A stretch of 38,575 nt of DNA from Trueperaceae bacterium (GCA_020354625.1 CP070651.1:1495799-1534373); one strand, 5' to 3'. Counted from the stretch's first letter, positions 17,159 to 25,272 are shown. The notes: a model not told the origin generated them from the letters alone. A program made the numbers and translations.

Positions 17159-18483
17159 AAGTAACCTTGATCCACCCGAACCTCGGCCACACCGAGGGGG
17201 AGATCAGTAGTGAGCAGGCCATGATGGAGCCCCTAACCCTCGGTGTTCTGGCCGGCTTGACACCGCCTGAGATCGACCTGGCGATGTTTGATGATCGGAT
17301 GGAGCAGATCCCGTTCGATGAGCCCACCGATCTCGTCGCCATCAACGTCCAATCTTTCACCGCCAAACGCGCTTACGAGATCGGTAGCGCCTATCGCCAA
17401 CGTGGCGTTAAGGTCATCCTCGGCGGCATGCACCCCACCTTGCTTCCCCAAGAGGCCGCAGCGTTCGCCGACAGCGTCTTCATCGGGGATGCTGAGTCGT
17501 TGTGGCCAAGCGTTCTCAGAGATGCGCAACGTGGCGCCCTAAAGCGGATCTACCGAGGCGTACCCGGTCCTCCCCAACCCGGCGCCATCACCAGGCGCGA
17601 CCTCTTCGAGGGCCGAGGCTACCTCCCCGTCACCCTCCTCCAGTTCGGCAGAGGCTGCCACTACGGTTGTACCTTCTGTGCCGTGAACACATTTTTCAAG
17701 GGGCACCATCACGTTCGCGATGTCCGTGAAGTGGTGCGAGAGATCGAGGCCCAAGAGCGGAGGCTGCTGTTCTTCGTCGATGACAATCTCATCGCCGATC
17801 CCGAGGCTGCCAAACGCCTGTTTCGAGCGCTGATTCCCCTCAGGATCCGTTGGGTATCGCAGATGACCATCGAATTGGTGCGCGATGCGGAATTGATGGA
17901 CCTTATGGTCGAAAGTGGTTGCCTGGGAACCCTCATCGGCTTCGAAAGCCTCGACCCCAAGAATTTGAAGGCCGTGGGCAAGGCGGCGAACCTCCAGGGG
18001 TTTGCCCGCTACCAACCTCAGCTGGACGTTCTCCGCGCATACGGCGTACAGATTTGGGCGGCTTTCGTGCTGGGCTTCGATGAAGACACTCCTGAAACGA
18101 TCGACGATACCCTGGCGTTTGCCCTGGAAAACAGGTTCGTGTTCGCCGCTTTCAACCTGTTGACCCCCTACCCGAACACCTCGCTCTACCGGCGTTTCGA
18201 AGAGGAAGGGCGCCTCCTTTACGATGGGCGCTGGTGGTTGCACCCGGACTATAAGTTCAATCACGCAGCTTTTATTCCGAAGCAGATGTCGCCAGAGGCG
18301 CTGACCGAAGCCTGCTTCAACGCCCGCGTCAAGTTCAACAGCCCCGGTTCGATCCTCAGGAGGGCGCTGGAACCCAGCAACCTGCGCTCGCTGTTTCGGG
18401 TGGCGACTTTTTTCTCTTACGCACCGCTGTTTCGCCGAGAAATCTATCGGAAACAGGGTATGACTCTGGGGACCGGGTCGTGA
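17155..18483 (+). CDS. B12-binding-type radical SAM protein, second gene of the plus-strand operon
   Basis: 442 residues from ATG 17155, which overlaps the upstream stop as ATGA and follows AGGAGG. A longer frame opening at 16882 lies within the upstream gene and is an artefact. N-terminal cobalamin-type domain (VTLIHPNLG; VKVILGGMHPTLL; FADSVFIGDAESLW). Radical SAM domain with CHYGCTFC (Cys168, 172, 175), LLFFVDDNLIADPEA and LIGFESLDPKNLKAV. Tail LTPYPNTSLYRRFEEEGRLL. Residues 46-63 are identical to the gene at 12625-13977, the closest paralogue in the window. Confidence 0.88.
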   Translation: MKVTLIHPNLGHTEGEISSEQAMMEPLTLGVLAGLTPPEIDLAMFDDRMEQIPFDEPTDLVAINVQSFTAKRAYEIGSAYRQRGVKVILGGMHPTLLPQEAAAFADSVFIGDAESLWPSVLRDAQRGALKRIYRGVPGPPQPGAITRRDLFEGRGYLPVTLLQFGRGCHYGCTFCAVNTFFKGHHHVRDVREVVREIEAQERRLLFFVDDNLIADPEAAKRLFRALIPLRIRWVSQMTIELVRDAELMDLMVESGCLGTLIGFESLDPKNLKAVGKAANLQGFARYQPQLDVLRAYGVQIWAAFVLGFDEDTPETIDDTLAFALENRFVFAAFNLLTPYPNTSLYRRFEEEGRLLYDGRWWLHPDYKFNHAAFIPKQMSPEALTEACFNARVKFNSPGSILRRALEPSNLRSLFRVATFFSYAPLFRREIYRKQGMTLGTGS

Positions 18484-18550
18484 GAGTGACCCGGCGGGTA
18501 TAGTTTGTGCCGGCCCGCTGCTGCAGCGGTTCACCACGGCGATGCCTCAT

Positions 18551-19490
18551 CCCACATTCCGGCGGTTAGTGAAACGCGCTGAAGGTATTTTGGGGCATGA
18601 CCCCAATCGATGGTTCAGAGCTTCAGTCGTTCAGTTTGGATCACTTGGGAATCGTTGCCGGCATCATCGACGAGATCGGCCTTGTTGAGAGTGTCAACGA
18701 GGAGTTTGGGATTCACTCCCAGGAGATCGTGAGTACAGGAGTGGCCGTCAAGGCGATGATCTTGAATGGACTTGGCTTCGTCTCAGCGCCGCTTTACTTG
18801 TTCGAGCATTTCTACCGAGGTAAGCCGTGCGAGCACCTGCTTGGAGAAGGCGTCACCCCAGAGCACTTAAGCGATGACAAGCTCGGCAAGGTGTTGGATA
18901 AGCTCTATGAGGCTGATCTCACCCGTTTGTTTGTGAAGATCGCGCTCAGGGCGGCTAAGCGTTACGGAGTAGAGGTAACGTCATTGCATCTTGATGCCAG
19001 CAGCTTCCACGTGCACGGCCGCTACGAGGGCGAACCGAGAGAAGAAGATGAGGAAGACGAAGGCGTGATTCACATCACCCACGGATACTCTCGGGAGAGA
19101 CGGCCTGACTTGAAGCAGTTCTTGGTCGACCTGATGGCCAGTAGTGATGAGGGGGTACCGGTATTCTTTGACGCGGCGAGTGGCAATGAGAGTGATAAGG
19201 ATCGTTTCGCCGATCTGATCAAGCGTTTTTCTGAGCTCACCGATGTCGACGCGCTTTTCATCGCTGATAGCGCCTTGTATACACAAGAGAATCTCCAGGC
19301 GCTTTCAAACCTACGGTGGGTGACGCGGGTGCCACTCACCTTGAAAGAGGCCAAGCGAGTTCTAGACGACGTTTCAGAAGATGCCTTCATGTCATGAACT
19401 TATCGGATGAGCGAAAACACGTGCTAGACTTCTTCTCTCCAGAATGTCGGAAATACGATCGGCTGTCGTGATGAACCAGCGGAATGTGGG
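18551..19490 (+). mobile_element. IS1634-like insertion sequence, internally deleted, both ends present
   Basis: Terminal inverted repeats: left CCCACATTCCGGCGGTT (18551-18567); right, reverse-complemented, CCCACATTCCGCTGGTT (19474-19490); 15 of 17 match. Between them lie the first 265 codons of a transposase and, in another frame, its last ~25 codons. The element is 940 bp, where an intact relative would be about 1.7-1.9 kb. No flanking direct repeat is evident (CCTCAT versus CTAAAG), so the target duplication has decayed or one flank was rearranged. Confidence 0.75.
18597..19471 (+). pseudogene. IS1634-family transposase, internal deletion with frameshift
   Basis: The N-terminal 265 residues (18597-19397) show the IS1634 opening SLDHLGIVAGIIDEIGLVES (DUF4277-like), an invariant LHLDASSFHVHG, and the first part of the DDE domain (VPVFFDAASGNESDKDRF, ALFIADSALYT). 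The frame then stops at 19395-19397. In the +2-shifted frame from 19394 the sequence reads LSDERKHVLDFFSPECRKY and ends with TGA at 19469-19471, which looks like the C-terminus of the same transposase. The middle, roughly 250 residues with the later catalytic acidic residue, is missing. The product cannot transpose. The element might still be moved in trans, since both inverted repeats remain. Confidence 0.75.
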
Positions 19491-19518
19491 CTAAAGGAAA
19501 GAGGATGGAGGCTCGAAG

Positions 19519-20631
19519 ATGAAGATCATCCGCGTCATCGCCCATCTCATCGAAGAGAGGGTCAAGCCCTTCACCTGGCAGGTGGACCGCCCCGGTTCGG
19601 GAGACGGGCACTTTATCGATCGCGCGTATACTTGCGTGCTGCGCCTTCTGACCGATGAGGGGATCGAGGGGCACGCCGTCGGCCCCAAGGGGCGGATCGC
19701 GCTCGACCTGGTGAAAAGGCGGGTGGGGCCGGAGCTCTTGGGCAAAAACCCTCTCAACACCGAATATTTGTGGGAGCGGATGTGGGATATCGACCGGCTC
19801 GAGGAGTTCCCGCTCTACTTTCTGGGTCTACCCGATATCGCCCTTTGGGACATCAAAGGGAAAGTTGCCAAGCTGCCCGTTTACCAGCTGTTCGGCGGCT
19901 ACCGTGATAGCATTCCGGCCTACGCTTCGACGACGAGTTACGACACCGAAAAGGAGTACTTCGAGGTCATCGACGCCTCGCTGCAAGAGGGCTACACCTC
20001 CATCAAACTCCACTTGCGCTACCGGGACGTCAAGACCAACGCCAAACTCTGCCGGGCGGTCCGAAAGCACGTGGGAGATGAGGTCGAATTGACGCTCGAC
20101 GCCTCTGCGCTCTGGGACTATCAGGACTCGCTCTGGTTTGGAAGGGTGCTCGAGGAGCTCGATTTTACCTGGTACGAAGAGCCGATGCGCGAGTTCGATT
20201 TGGAGAGTTACCGCAAGCTCTGCGACGCGCTCGACATCCCGATCCTTGCGGCCGAGTGCTCGGACGGCGCCCATTGGAACGCGGCAGAGTTCATCCGCCG
20301 GGGCGCATGCGACATCATGCGCACCAGCACGCACTACAAGGGGGGTTTTACCGGCGGGATGAAGGTGGGGCAGCTCGCCGAGTCCAACGGCATGCGCGCC
20401 GAGGTGCACGGTGGTGGTTTTGCCAACCTCCAGCTGGCTTTGGCGCTCCCCAACAACACCTACTACGAGGATCTGGTGATCGACGCGGCAGATGTCAAGT
20501 CCAAGAAGGAGGGACCCATCCCCTTTCACCGTGGCACGGTGAGCCTCCCTGAAGGCACGGTGGGCGTCGGGTGGGATCTGGATATCGCTCACATCGAAGC
20601 GCGGGCGCTCGATACGGTCGAGGTGGCATGA
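19519..20631 (+). CDS. enolase-superfamily sugar-acid dehydratase (mandelate racemase/muconate lactonizing type)
   Basis: 370 residues with the capping domain (1-~125) and a (beta/alpha)7-beta barrel. The visible metal ligands are Asp194 (LTLDAS), Glu220/221 (WYEEP) and Glu246 (AAECSDG). The base region reads SIKLHL, a KxH motif (Lys163, His165) rather than the KxK of mandelate racemase. His297 in EVHGGGF is the opposite-face acid/base. KxH plus a late His occurs in acid-sugar dehydratases of the rhamnonate/galactarate/mannonate-related groups, so dehydration of an aldonic acid is likely. The exact sugar is not inferable. GGAGG precedes ATG 19519. It is convergent with the uxuA-like gene. The IS relic lies 28 nt upstream and may supply or remove promoter elements. 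Confidence 0.82.
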   Translation: MKIIRVIAHLIEERVKPFTWQVDRPGSGDGHFIDRAYTCVLRLLTDEGIEGHAVGPKGRIALDLVKRRVGPELLGKNPLNTEYLWERMWDIDRLEEFPLYFLGLPDIALWDIKGKVAKLPVYQLFGGYRDSIPAYASTTSYDTEKEYFEVIDASLQEGYTSIKLHLRYRDVKTNAKLCRAVRKHVGDEVELTLDASALWDYQDSLWFGRVLEELDFTWYEEPMREFDLESYRKLCDALDIPILAAECSDGAHWNAAEFIRRGACDIMRTSTHYKGGFTGGMKVGQLAESNGMRAEVHGGGFANLQLALALPNNTYYEDLVIDAADVKSKKEGPIPFHRGTVSLPEGTVGVGWDLDIAHIEARALDTVEVA

Positions 20632-20677
20632 GCATGTGAAGATAAGGAGATCATCGCCGAGGCTTGGACCGCGCATC

Positions 20678-20702
20678 GGGGGCCGGTTGAAAGCCGGCTC
20701 CC
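20678..20702. terminator. possible bidirectional terminator between convergent genes
   Basis: GGGGGCCGG, loop TTGAAAG, CCGGCTCCC: a 9 bp stem with one G-T pair, between the convergent sugar-acid dehydratase and uxuA-like genes. No T-tract follows on either side, so it is a weak intrinsic terminator at best. Confidence 0.35.
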
Positions 20703-20727
20703 ACGCGAGCCTGACCGGAGATAGCCT

Positions 20728-21720
20728 TCAGCCTCCAGATGGTGAGCGTAGCGCGTCGATAAGACCCTTCATATAGCCGACGGCAAAGAGCTTGCCGCGC
20801 ACCATATAGCCGGGGTCATCGTTGGACTCCCCCTCCATGGTCGGGGCGTGGTCGGGTCGCATGGGGCCGTCGTAGCCGATATCGACGTAAGCGCGCATGC
20901 TGGCAGCCATATCGGTCTTGCCGTCGTCGTGAAAGCTCTCTTCGAAGGCGGGAACGCTGCCGCGAACGTCACGAAAGTGGGCGAAGAAGATCTTGTTGCG
21001 CTCACCGAAGTGGCGGATGGCCGTGGGGACATCGACACCGGGCATGGCGGCGAAGTTTCCCTGACAGAAGGTGATGCCGCTGTAGTCACTATCGGCCATG
21101 TCGATGACCCGCTCGAAGGCTTCGACGCTGCGCATGATGCGGGCCAAACCGAGCACGGGCGACATCGGGGGATCGTCCGGATGGAGCGCCAGTTTGACCT
21201 TCGCCTCTTCGGCGATGGGCAGCACGCGCTCGAGAAAATAAGCGAAATTGTCCCACATGCGCTCGTCATCGACCTCGCCCGCATAGGTCAGCGGAGCGTG
21301 AGATAGCTGACGCTGATCGAAGCGGGTGACGAGTGCGCCGCCTCGACTGCGCGTGGTCGTCGAGGTGCGCAGCCAATTGAACACGGCCATGAAGTTGTAG
21401 CAGTAGATCGGAATGCCCGCCGCGCCCATGTTGTGAATCGAGTGGCAGACCTTGTCCAAGTCTTCGTCGCGCCCGGGCAAGCCGAGTGTGATCCGGTCCG
21501 AAAGCTGATAGCCTTCGATCACCGAAAGCGTCAGCCCGGCATCTTCGACCTGTTGGCGCAGGTGCAAAAGCGGCAGGAACTCCCAAGCGGGTCCCTGCTG
21601 CCGTTCTGGGTAAAGGGGAGTGCCGGGCAGGGTGGTGACGATATCGGTGACGCCCAGCTGTTTAGCCAGGCGCAGATCGGACTCGCTGAGAGGTCGCGAG
21701 ACAAGCGCTAGTCTTATCAC
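20728..21720 (-). CDS. uxuA: mannonate dehydratase (UxuA-like)
   Basis: 330 residues of the UxuA family (D-mannonate to 2-keto-3-deoxygluconate, hexuronate catabolism). Family blocks seen: LALHPDDPP, ITFCQGNF, FFAHFRDVRG, SFHDDGKTDM, MRPDHAPTM and AVGYMKGLIDAL. These include the His/Cys/Asp metal and active-site residues. Length is shorter than E. coli UxuA (~394), as is usual for the shorter clade. It starts at GTG 21720. TAGAGT lies 7 nt upstream of the GTG, so it could be leaderless, since no Shine-Dalgarno is seen. It faces the enolase-type dehydratase, and the pair may degrade glucuronate or a related sugar acid. Confidence 0.9.
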   Translation of the reverse strand: MIRLALVSRPLSESDLRLAKQLGVTDIVTTLPGTPLYPERQQGPAWEFLPLLHLRQQVEDAGLTLSVIEGYQLSDRITLGLPGRDEDLDKVCHSIHNMGAAGIPIYCYNFMAVFNWLRTSTTTRSRGGALVTRFDQRQLSHAPLTYAGEVDDERMWDNFAYFLERVLPIAEEAKVKLALHPDDPPMSPVLGLARIMRSVEAFERVIDMADSDYSGITFCQGNFAAMPGVDVPTAIRHFGERNKIFFAHFRDVRGSVPAFEESFHDDGKTDMAASMRAYVDIGYDGPMRPDHAPTMEGESNDDPGYMVRGKLFAVGYMKGLIDALRSPSGG

Positions 21721-21941
21721 AAATCAAACTCTACCTGACAGAGGTGGTAGCGAGTAGTCCATGAGCCTCGCTCCCCTGGAATTGAACGTCAAGATCTTTT
21801 GGTAGTGGTGTTCGTTACAGGGGTCATTTCGAGGGTCTGACCGAAACTTTCGGTGGTTTACCTTTGCGTCTCAGATGCCCGTTTTCGCTCAGGGGAATCC
21901 TACTGATTTCTCCCTAGCAAACCGTTTGAAACGCTCGGAGC

Positions 21942-22946
21942 TTACTCGGCCAGCACATAATAGGTCGCTGGCCCCTTTCCTCTACGGTCTATGAGACCGG
22001 CGTTGAGCAGGTATTTGAAGTCTAGTGCCCGAGTCGCTTTCGCCCTGTCAACGAGCCGTGCGTATTCCCTGTCGGTCATAGACCCCTGCTCCTTTAGGAA
22101 GTTCAGGATCACCTTGTGGTGGTCTTTAAGCCTCAAGATCTTGGCCTCGTTACGCTCGAGCATCTTTTCAAGCCGTCGTAGTTCGCTCAAGATGCCCTCG
22201 GCGAAGTACTCGAGCCATGGCGTGAAATCCACGTTCAGGTCATAATAGTTGCCCTTTTCGCCGACCAACATGAAGTAGCGGGTGACGTTCTGGTTGTAGT
22301 AGTTCTCGAAGCTCAACAGCTTGAAAAGGTTAATGCCCAAGTCACGAAGTAGCAAGGTGCTGGCCAGTCTGACACTACGCCCATTGCCATCGATAAACGG
22401 GTGGATGAGCACGAACTGCTTATGAAAAAGCGCTGCCAAGATGACAGGGTCTACATCCCTGTTCGCTTTGACGAAAGCAAAAAGCCGGCGCATCAGTTTG
22501 GGGACGTCGGCGTGGTCCGGGGGCAAAAAGATTACCTCCCGGGTTCTGGGATCGTGAATGAATACAGGCTCTTTTCTGTAGGCACCTGTTTTTTCTTTGA
22601 CGAGAAGGTTCTTCATAACCGTTTTTTGAATGCCGAGCACGGTTCGTTCGCTGAACGATTTTGTTTGCAACTCGGTTAGAGCGGTGTTGTAGTTTAGAAT
22701 TTCCTGCTCGCTTTGCCTCAGGTGCCTTGGATGTCGTTTGAGCAGTGCTTTGACGGCGGTGAGCGCGAGTGGGTTGCCCTCGATGGTCGTGGATGCGTAG
22801 ACGGACTGCGCCTGTGCCTCATCCATCAGCCTCATGGTGACGGTTTCGTCCGGGCTATACTTATTAAGGTCGGCCACAAGCACCGCGATGCGCTTCAAGG
22901 TCTCGAGTAGCGCGAGGCTGATGTGGTAGTTGGGTTCAAACACCAT
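21942..22946 (-). CDS. Fic domain AMP-transferase-like protein with N-terminal inhibitory motif
   Basis: 334 residues. The Fic motif HPFIDGNGR is complete at residues 182-190, with catalytic His182 and the Asp and Arg that bind nucleotide. The N-terminal inhibitory motif [S/T]xxxE[G/N] is present as STTIEG (52-57), so this is a class II Fic, autoinhibited by its own helix. The C-terminal ~70 residues (LRLKDHHKVILNFLKEQG ... GLIDRRGKGPATYYVL) resemble a winged helix, so it may bind DNA and autoregulate. Fic enzymes AMPylate proteins. It has no antitoxin gene partner, fitting the class II layout. The inverted-repeat operator at 22944-22976 covers its start codon, and a TATAAT 6 nt from the ATG suggests leaderless expression. 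Confidence 0.88.
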   Translation of the reverse strand: MVFEPNYHISLALLETLKRIAVLVADLNKYSPDETVTMRLMDEAQAQSVYASTTIEGNPLALTAVKALLKRHPRHLRQSEQEILNYNTALTELQTKSFSERTVLGIQKTVMKNLLVKEKTGAYRKEPVFIHDPRTREVIFLPPDHADVPKLMRRLFAFVKANRDVDPVILAALFHKQFVLIHPFIDGNGRSVRLASTLLLRDLGINLFKLLSFENYYNQNVTRYFMLVGEKGNYYDLNVDFTPWLEYFAEGILSELRRLEKMLERNEAKILRLKDHHKVILNFLKEQGSMTDREYARLVDRAKATRALDFKYLLNAGLIDRRGKGPATYYVLAE

Positions 22947-22976
22947 CGTCTAATTATAGACGATAATTAGACGATG
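22944..22976 (-). promoter_or_regulatory. 14-bp inverted repeat operator and leaderless promoter over the fic start codon
   Basis: CATCGTCTAATTAT (22944-22957) and ATAATTAGACGATG (22963-22976) are perfect inverted copies separated by AGACG. The left arm includes the fic start codon. On the minus strand TATAAT occupies 22958-22953, with 6 nt to the ATG. An overlapping smaller palindrome, TCGTCTA-ATTA-TAGACGA (22946-22963), is nested in it, suggesting two staggered binding sites. The winged-helix tail of Fic itself is the obvious candidate ligand (inference). Confidence 0.7.
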
Positions 22977-23170
22977 ATTGGATTGTAGATTTCGTGTCCT
23001 CGGCTCGTTATCCCCCGTACTGTTTGGGTGCTCTACCTTTGTGCTCAGGCACGCTCTTGTGTTTGCTCGGTAGTTGTCATTACCATGATCGTACATAGAC
23101 GTAGTCGTAATCCGCTTTAACCACGAAGCTGAGAACTGCTGGGCGGGATGATTCAGATTAGAAAGGATGC

Positions 23171-24199
23171 ATGATCGTGGCAGGAGAGCACACTTTTGAA
23201 GAGATCCGTTCGCAACCCGAAGCTTGGCTGGCCGCCCTGGCCGATTTCGAGGCGCGCTCGAGCGAACTCGGAGGCATCCGCTTGGACGAGTATGACGAGG
23301 TGCTCTTCACCGGTTGCGGTTCGACCTTCTATCTGGCTGTAGCGGCGGCTGTGTTGCTGCGCGAGCAGACCGGCGTTGCCGCCAGAGGCCTGCCCGCCTC
23401 GGAGATCTGGCTCTATCCGCACTCGGCCTACAGCCCGCAGAAGAACACCTTGCTCGTCGCGGTGAGTCGCTCGGGCACCACCACCGAGACCGTGCGGGCG
23501 GTCGAGAGCTTCAAGCAGAAAGCGACCGGGACGGTGCTCACCCTCTGCTGCTACCCCGAAAGCGAGCTCGCCGGGCTGGGAGACCTCAAGCTGGTGCTCC
23601 CCTCGGGTCAGGAACGGAGCATCGCCCAGACCCGGGCCTTTAGCGTGCTCTACCTGGCCACGGTTGCACTGGTGCAGCTCTGGTCACAACGGGAACGCGC
23701 TTCGCTCTCTGGCTTGGCCGAAGTGTGTAGGCGGCTGCTGGTGGAGTATGCGGAGCTGGCGAGGCGCCTTGGAACCGACACCCGGCTCGAGCGCTTCTAC
23801 TTTCTGGGTTCGGGTCCCCGCTACGGCCTCGCTTGTGAACTGAGCCTCAAGATGAAGGAGATGACTCTGAGCCACAGCGAACCCTTTCACTTTCTCGAGT
23901 TCCGGCACGGCCCGCAGTCGATGGTCGACGAAAACACCCTCATCGTCGGCTTGGTGTCCGAGCAGAACGGAGCGAGCGAGCGGGCGGTTCTGGCGGAGAT
24001 GAAAGTTCGCGGCGCGCATATCTTGGCCTTGGCTGAACAGGAGGCCGATATCGTGTTTCACTCAGGTGTGCCGGAACCGCTTCGCAACGTTCTCTACTTG
24101 CCGGTCATCCAGCTCATGGCCTTCGAGCGCTCGATCGCCAAAGGCTTGGACCCCGATAGGCCTCACAACCTCACCGCGGTGGTGCTTTTGGATTCTTAG
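23171..24199 (+). CDS. double SIS-domain aminosugar isomerase/deaminase (GlmS-C/AgaS-like)
   Basis: 342 residues, two SIS domains and no glutaminase domain. The first SIS has VLFTGCGST, VAVSRSGTTTET and TRAFSVLYL; the second has FYFLGSGPRYG, EFRHGPQSMV and IVGLVSEQNG. This is the architecture of AgaS/FrlB-like proteins and of the isomerase half of GlmS, acting on a hexosamine or fructosamine 6-phosphate. No amidotransferase Cys is present, so it is expected to use ammonia or to deaminate. RBS GAAAGGATGC lies just before the ATG. It is monocistronic. The 220 nt upstream hold the fic promoter on the other strand. The sugar specificity is unknown. Confidence 0.85.
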   Translation: MIVAGEHTFEEIRSQPEAWLAALADFEARSSELGGIRLDEYDEVLFTGCGSTFYLAVAAAVLLREQTGVAARGLPASEIWLYPHSAYSPQKNTLLVAVSRSGTTTETVRAVESFKQKATGTVLTLCCYPESELAGLGDLKLVLPSGQERSIAQTRAFSVLYLATVALVQLWSQRERASLSGLAEVCRRLLVEYAELARRLGTDTRLERFYFLGSGPRYGLACELSLKMKEMTLSHSEPFHFLEFRHGPQSMVDENTLIVGLVSEQNGASERAVLAEMKVRGAHILALAEQEADIVFHSGVPEPLRNVLYLPVIQLMAFERSIAKGLDPDRPHNLTAVVLLDS

Positions 24200-24291
24200 C
24201 CGGAAAGCGGTTCGGCCTGGTATGGGAAGAGCCGCTATCCGGAGCATGCCGTGATTGCAAATGCAATTTCGAACCGCTAACTGATCCGGTT

Positions 24292-24311
24292 TTGGAGTAT
24301 AATAATTCCAA
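24292..24311 (+). promoter_or_regulatory. operator/promoter of Xre-RES module 1
   Basis: TTGGA and TCCAA arms flank GTATAATAAT, with TATAAT (24298-24303) inside the spacer. A repressor bound here would cover the -10 box. The ATG is 29 nt downstream. No clear -35 box is seen. Confidence 0.45.
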
Positions 24312-24331
24312 GAATGGAGTAAACGGCAGCG

Positions 24332-24775
24332 ATGGAGAGTTTTGTCCCGACGCGTACGCCCGAGCCTCCAGCGGGCACCCGAATCCTGAACTTGGAGGCT
24401 ACGAGTAGCCTGCAGGTCATCGAGCGCCTCGATGAAGGGCTGGCTACCGACAGCGTCGTGCGGCTGGCGAGCCACCTTGAACTACCCGTTGGACGGGTGC
24501 TCGAGTTGGTAGACATCAAGAGCAGCACCTTCCACGACCGCAAAAAGCGTCGCCGTCGTTTGAGCCCTGAGGAATCGGGACGGGTTTACCGTCTTGCCAA
24601 GGTTGTGGAAGCAGCCGAAGCCTACTTCGAAGAGGGTGGCGCGGCGCGGCGCTGGCTCAGCCACCCCAAAGTGGCGCTCGGCGGCAAGGCGCCACTGGCT
24701 GTCTCGCGGACGGCGGAAGGTGCCGACTACGTCATCAAGCTTCTGGGACGTATGGCGCATGGGGTCATCTCCTGA
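24332..24775 (+). CDS. Xre/MbcA/ParS-type antitoxin of a RES toxin, module 1
   Basis: 147-residue antitoxin. The N-terminal ~70 residues look like an Xre-type helical DNA-binding domain (ATSSLQVIERLDEGLATDSV; DIKSSTFHDRKKRRRRL). The C-terminal ~60 (DUF2384-like toxin-binding domain) shows WLSHPKVALGGKAPLAVSRT followed by LLGRMAHGV, the usual 'LGGxxPLxxxRTxxG' antitoxin signature. It neutralises the RES toxin and represses the operon. ATG 24332 follows a putative operator at 24292-24311. Its last codons give CTGA, which is also the presumed toxin start. Confidence 0.85.
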   Translation: MESFVPTRTPEPPAGTRILNLEATSSLQVIERLDEGLATDSVVRLASHLELPVGRVLELVDIKSSTFHDRKKRRRRLSPEESGRVYRLAKVVEAAEAYFEEGGAARRWLSHPKVALGGKAPLAVSRTAEGADYVIKLLGRMAHGVIS

Positions 24776-25272
24776 GCCTGATCACTGCCTACCGCATCAG
24801 TGACGCGCGCTACCGCGATGCCACCATGACGGGCTGGGGAGCCTATCTCAACGGAGGTCGTTGGAATACGTCTGAGAGGTTTGTGGTCTATCTCAGCGGC
24901 ACGGTGACGTTGGCCATGCTCGAGGTGTTGGTCCACATCGACGATGCCGAGGCTTTCTTGAGCAAACAACACGTCTACCACAGCGTCAGTTTTGATGATG
25001 CGAGCGTTGCGGTGCTCGAGCAAGATGCGCTTCCGCCCGCTTGGAACGCACGTCCCGAGACGCTTGCTAGCCAGGTGGTGGGGGATGAGTTTTTAGAGCG
25101 TGGCGAGCACGCCGTGTTGGCCGTGCCCAGCGTGGTGGTCCCGACGGAGTTGCGCTACGACCCCCTCTACATGAACTACTTGCTCAACCCCAGACACCCC
25201 GACCTCGCCACCACGGTCGAGGTCGGAGAGGTTCACGATCTGGACTGGGATCCGCGCCTCAGCCGGGGTTAG
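24772..25272 (+). CDS. RES domain toxin (NAD+-degrading), module 1
   Basis: 166 residues if translation begins at CTG 24772, which overlaps the antitoxin stop as CTGA. The first in-frame ATG (24826) would remove the conserved ITAYRISDARY that opens the RES fold. CTG 24778 is another option. Signature residues: GAYLNGGRWNTSERFVVYLS (GGRWNxxG-like), TLAMLEVLVHI, HAVLAVPSVVVPTE and MNYLLNPRHPD. RES toxins deplete NAD+. The conserved Arg, Glu and Ser appear intact. By comparison with module 2 the start region is complete only with a non-ATG start, so expression is probably weak and coupled. Confidence 0.8.
   Translation: MSLITAYRISDARYRDATMTGWGAYLNGGRWNTSERFVVYLSGTVTLAMLEVLVHIDDAEAFLSKQHVYHSVSFDDASVAVLEQDALPPAWNARPETLASQVVGDEFLERGEHAVLAVPSVVVPTELRYDPLYMNYLLNPRHPDLATTVEVGEVHDLDWDPRLSRG

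Noticed and set aside
17539-18537. 332-codon minus-strand frame opposite the rSAM gene at 17155
   Set aside because: Mirror of a well-supported coding frame; no domain signature.
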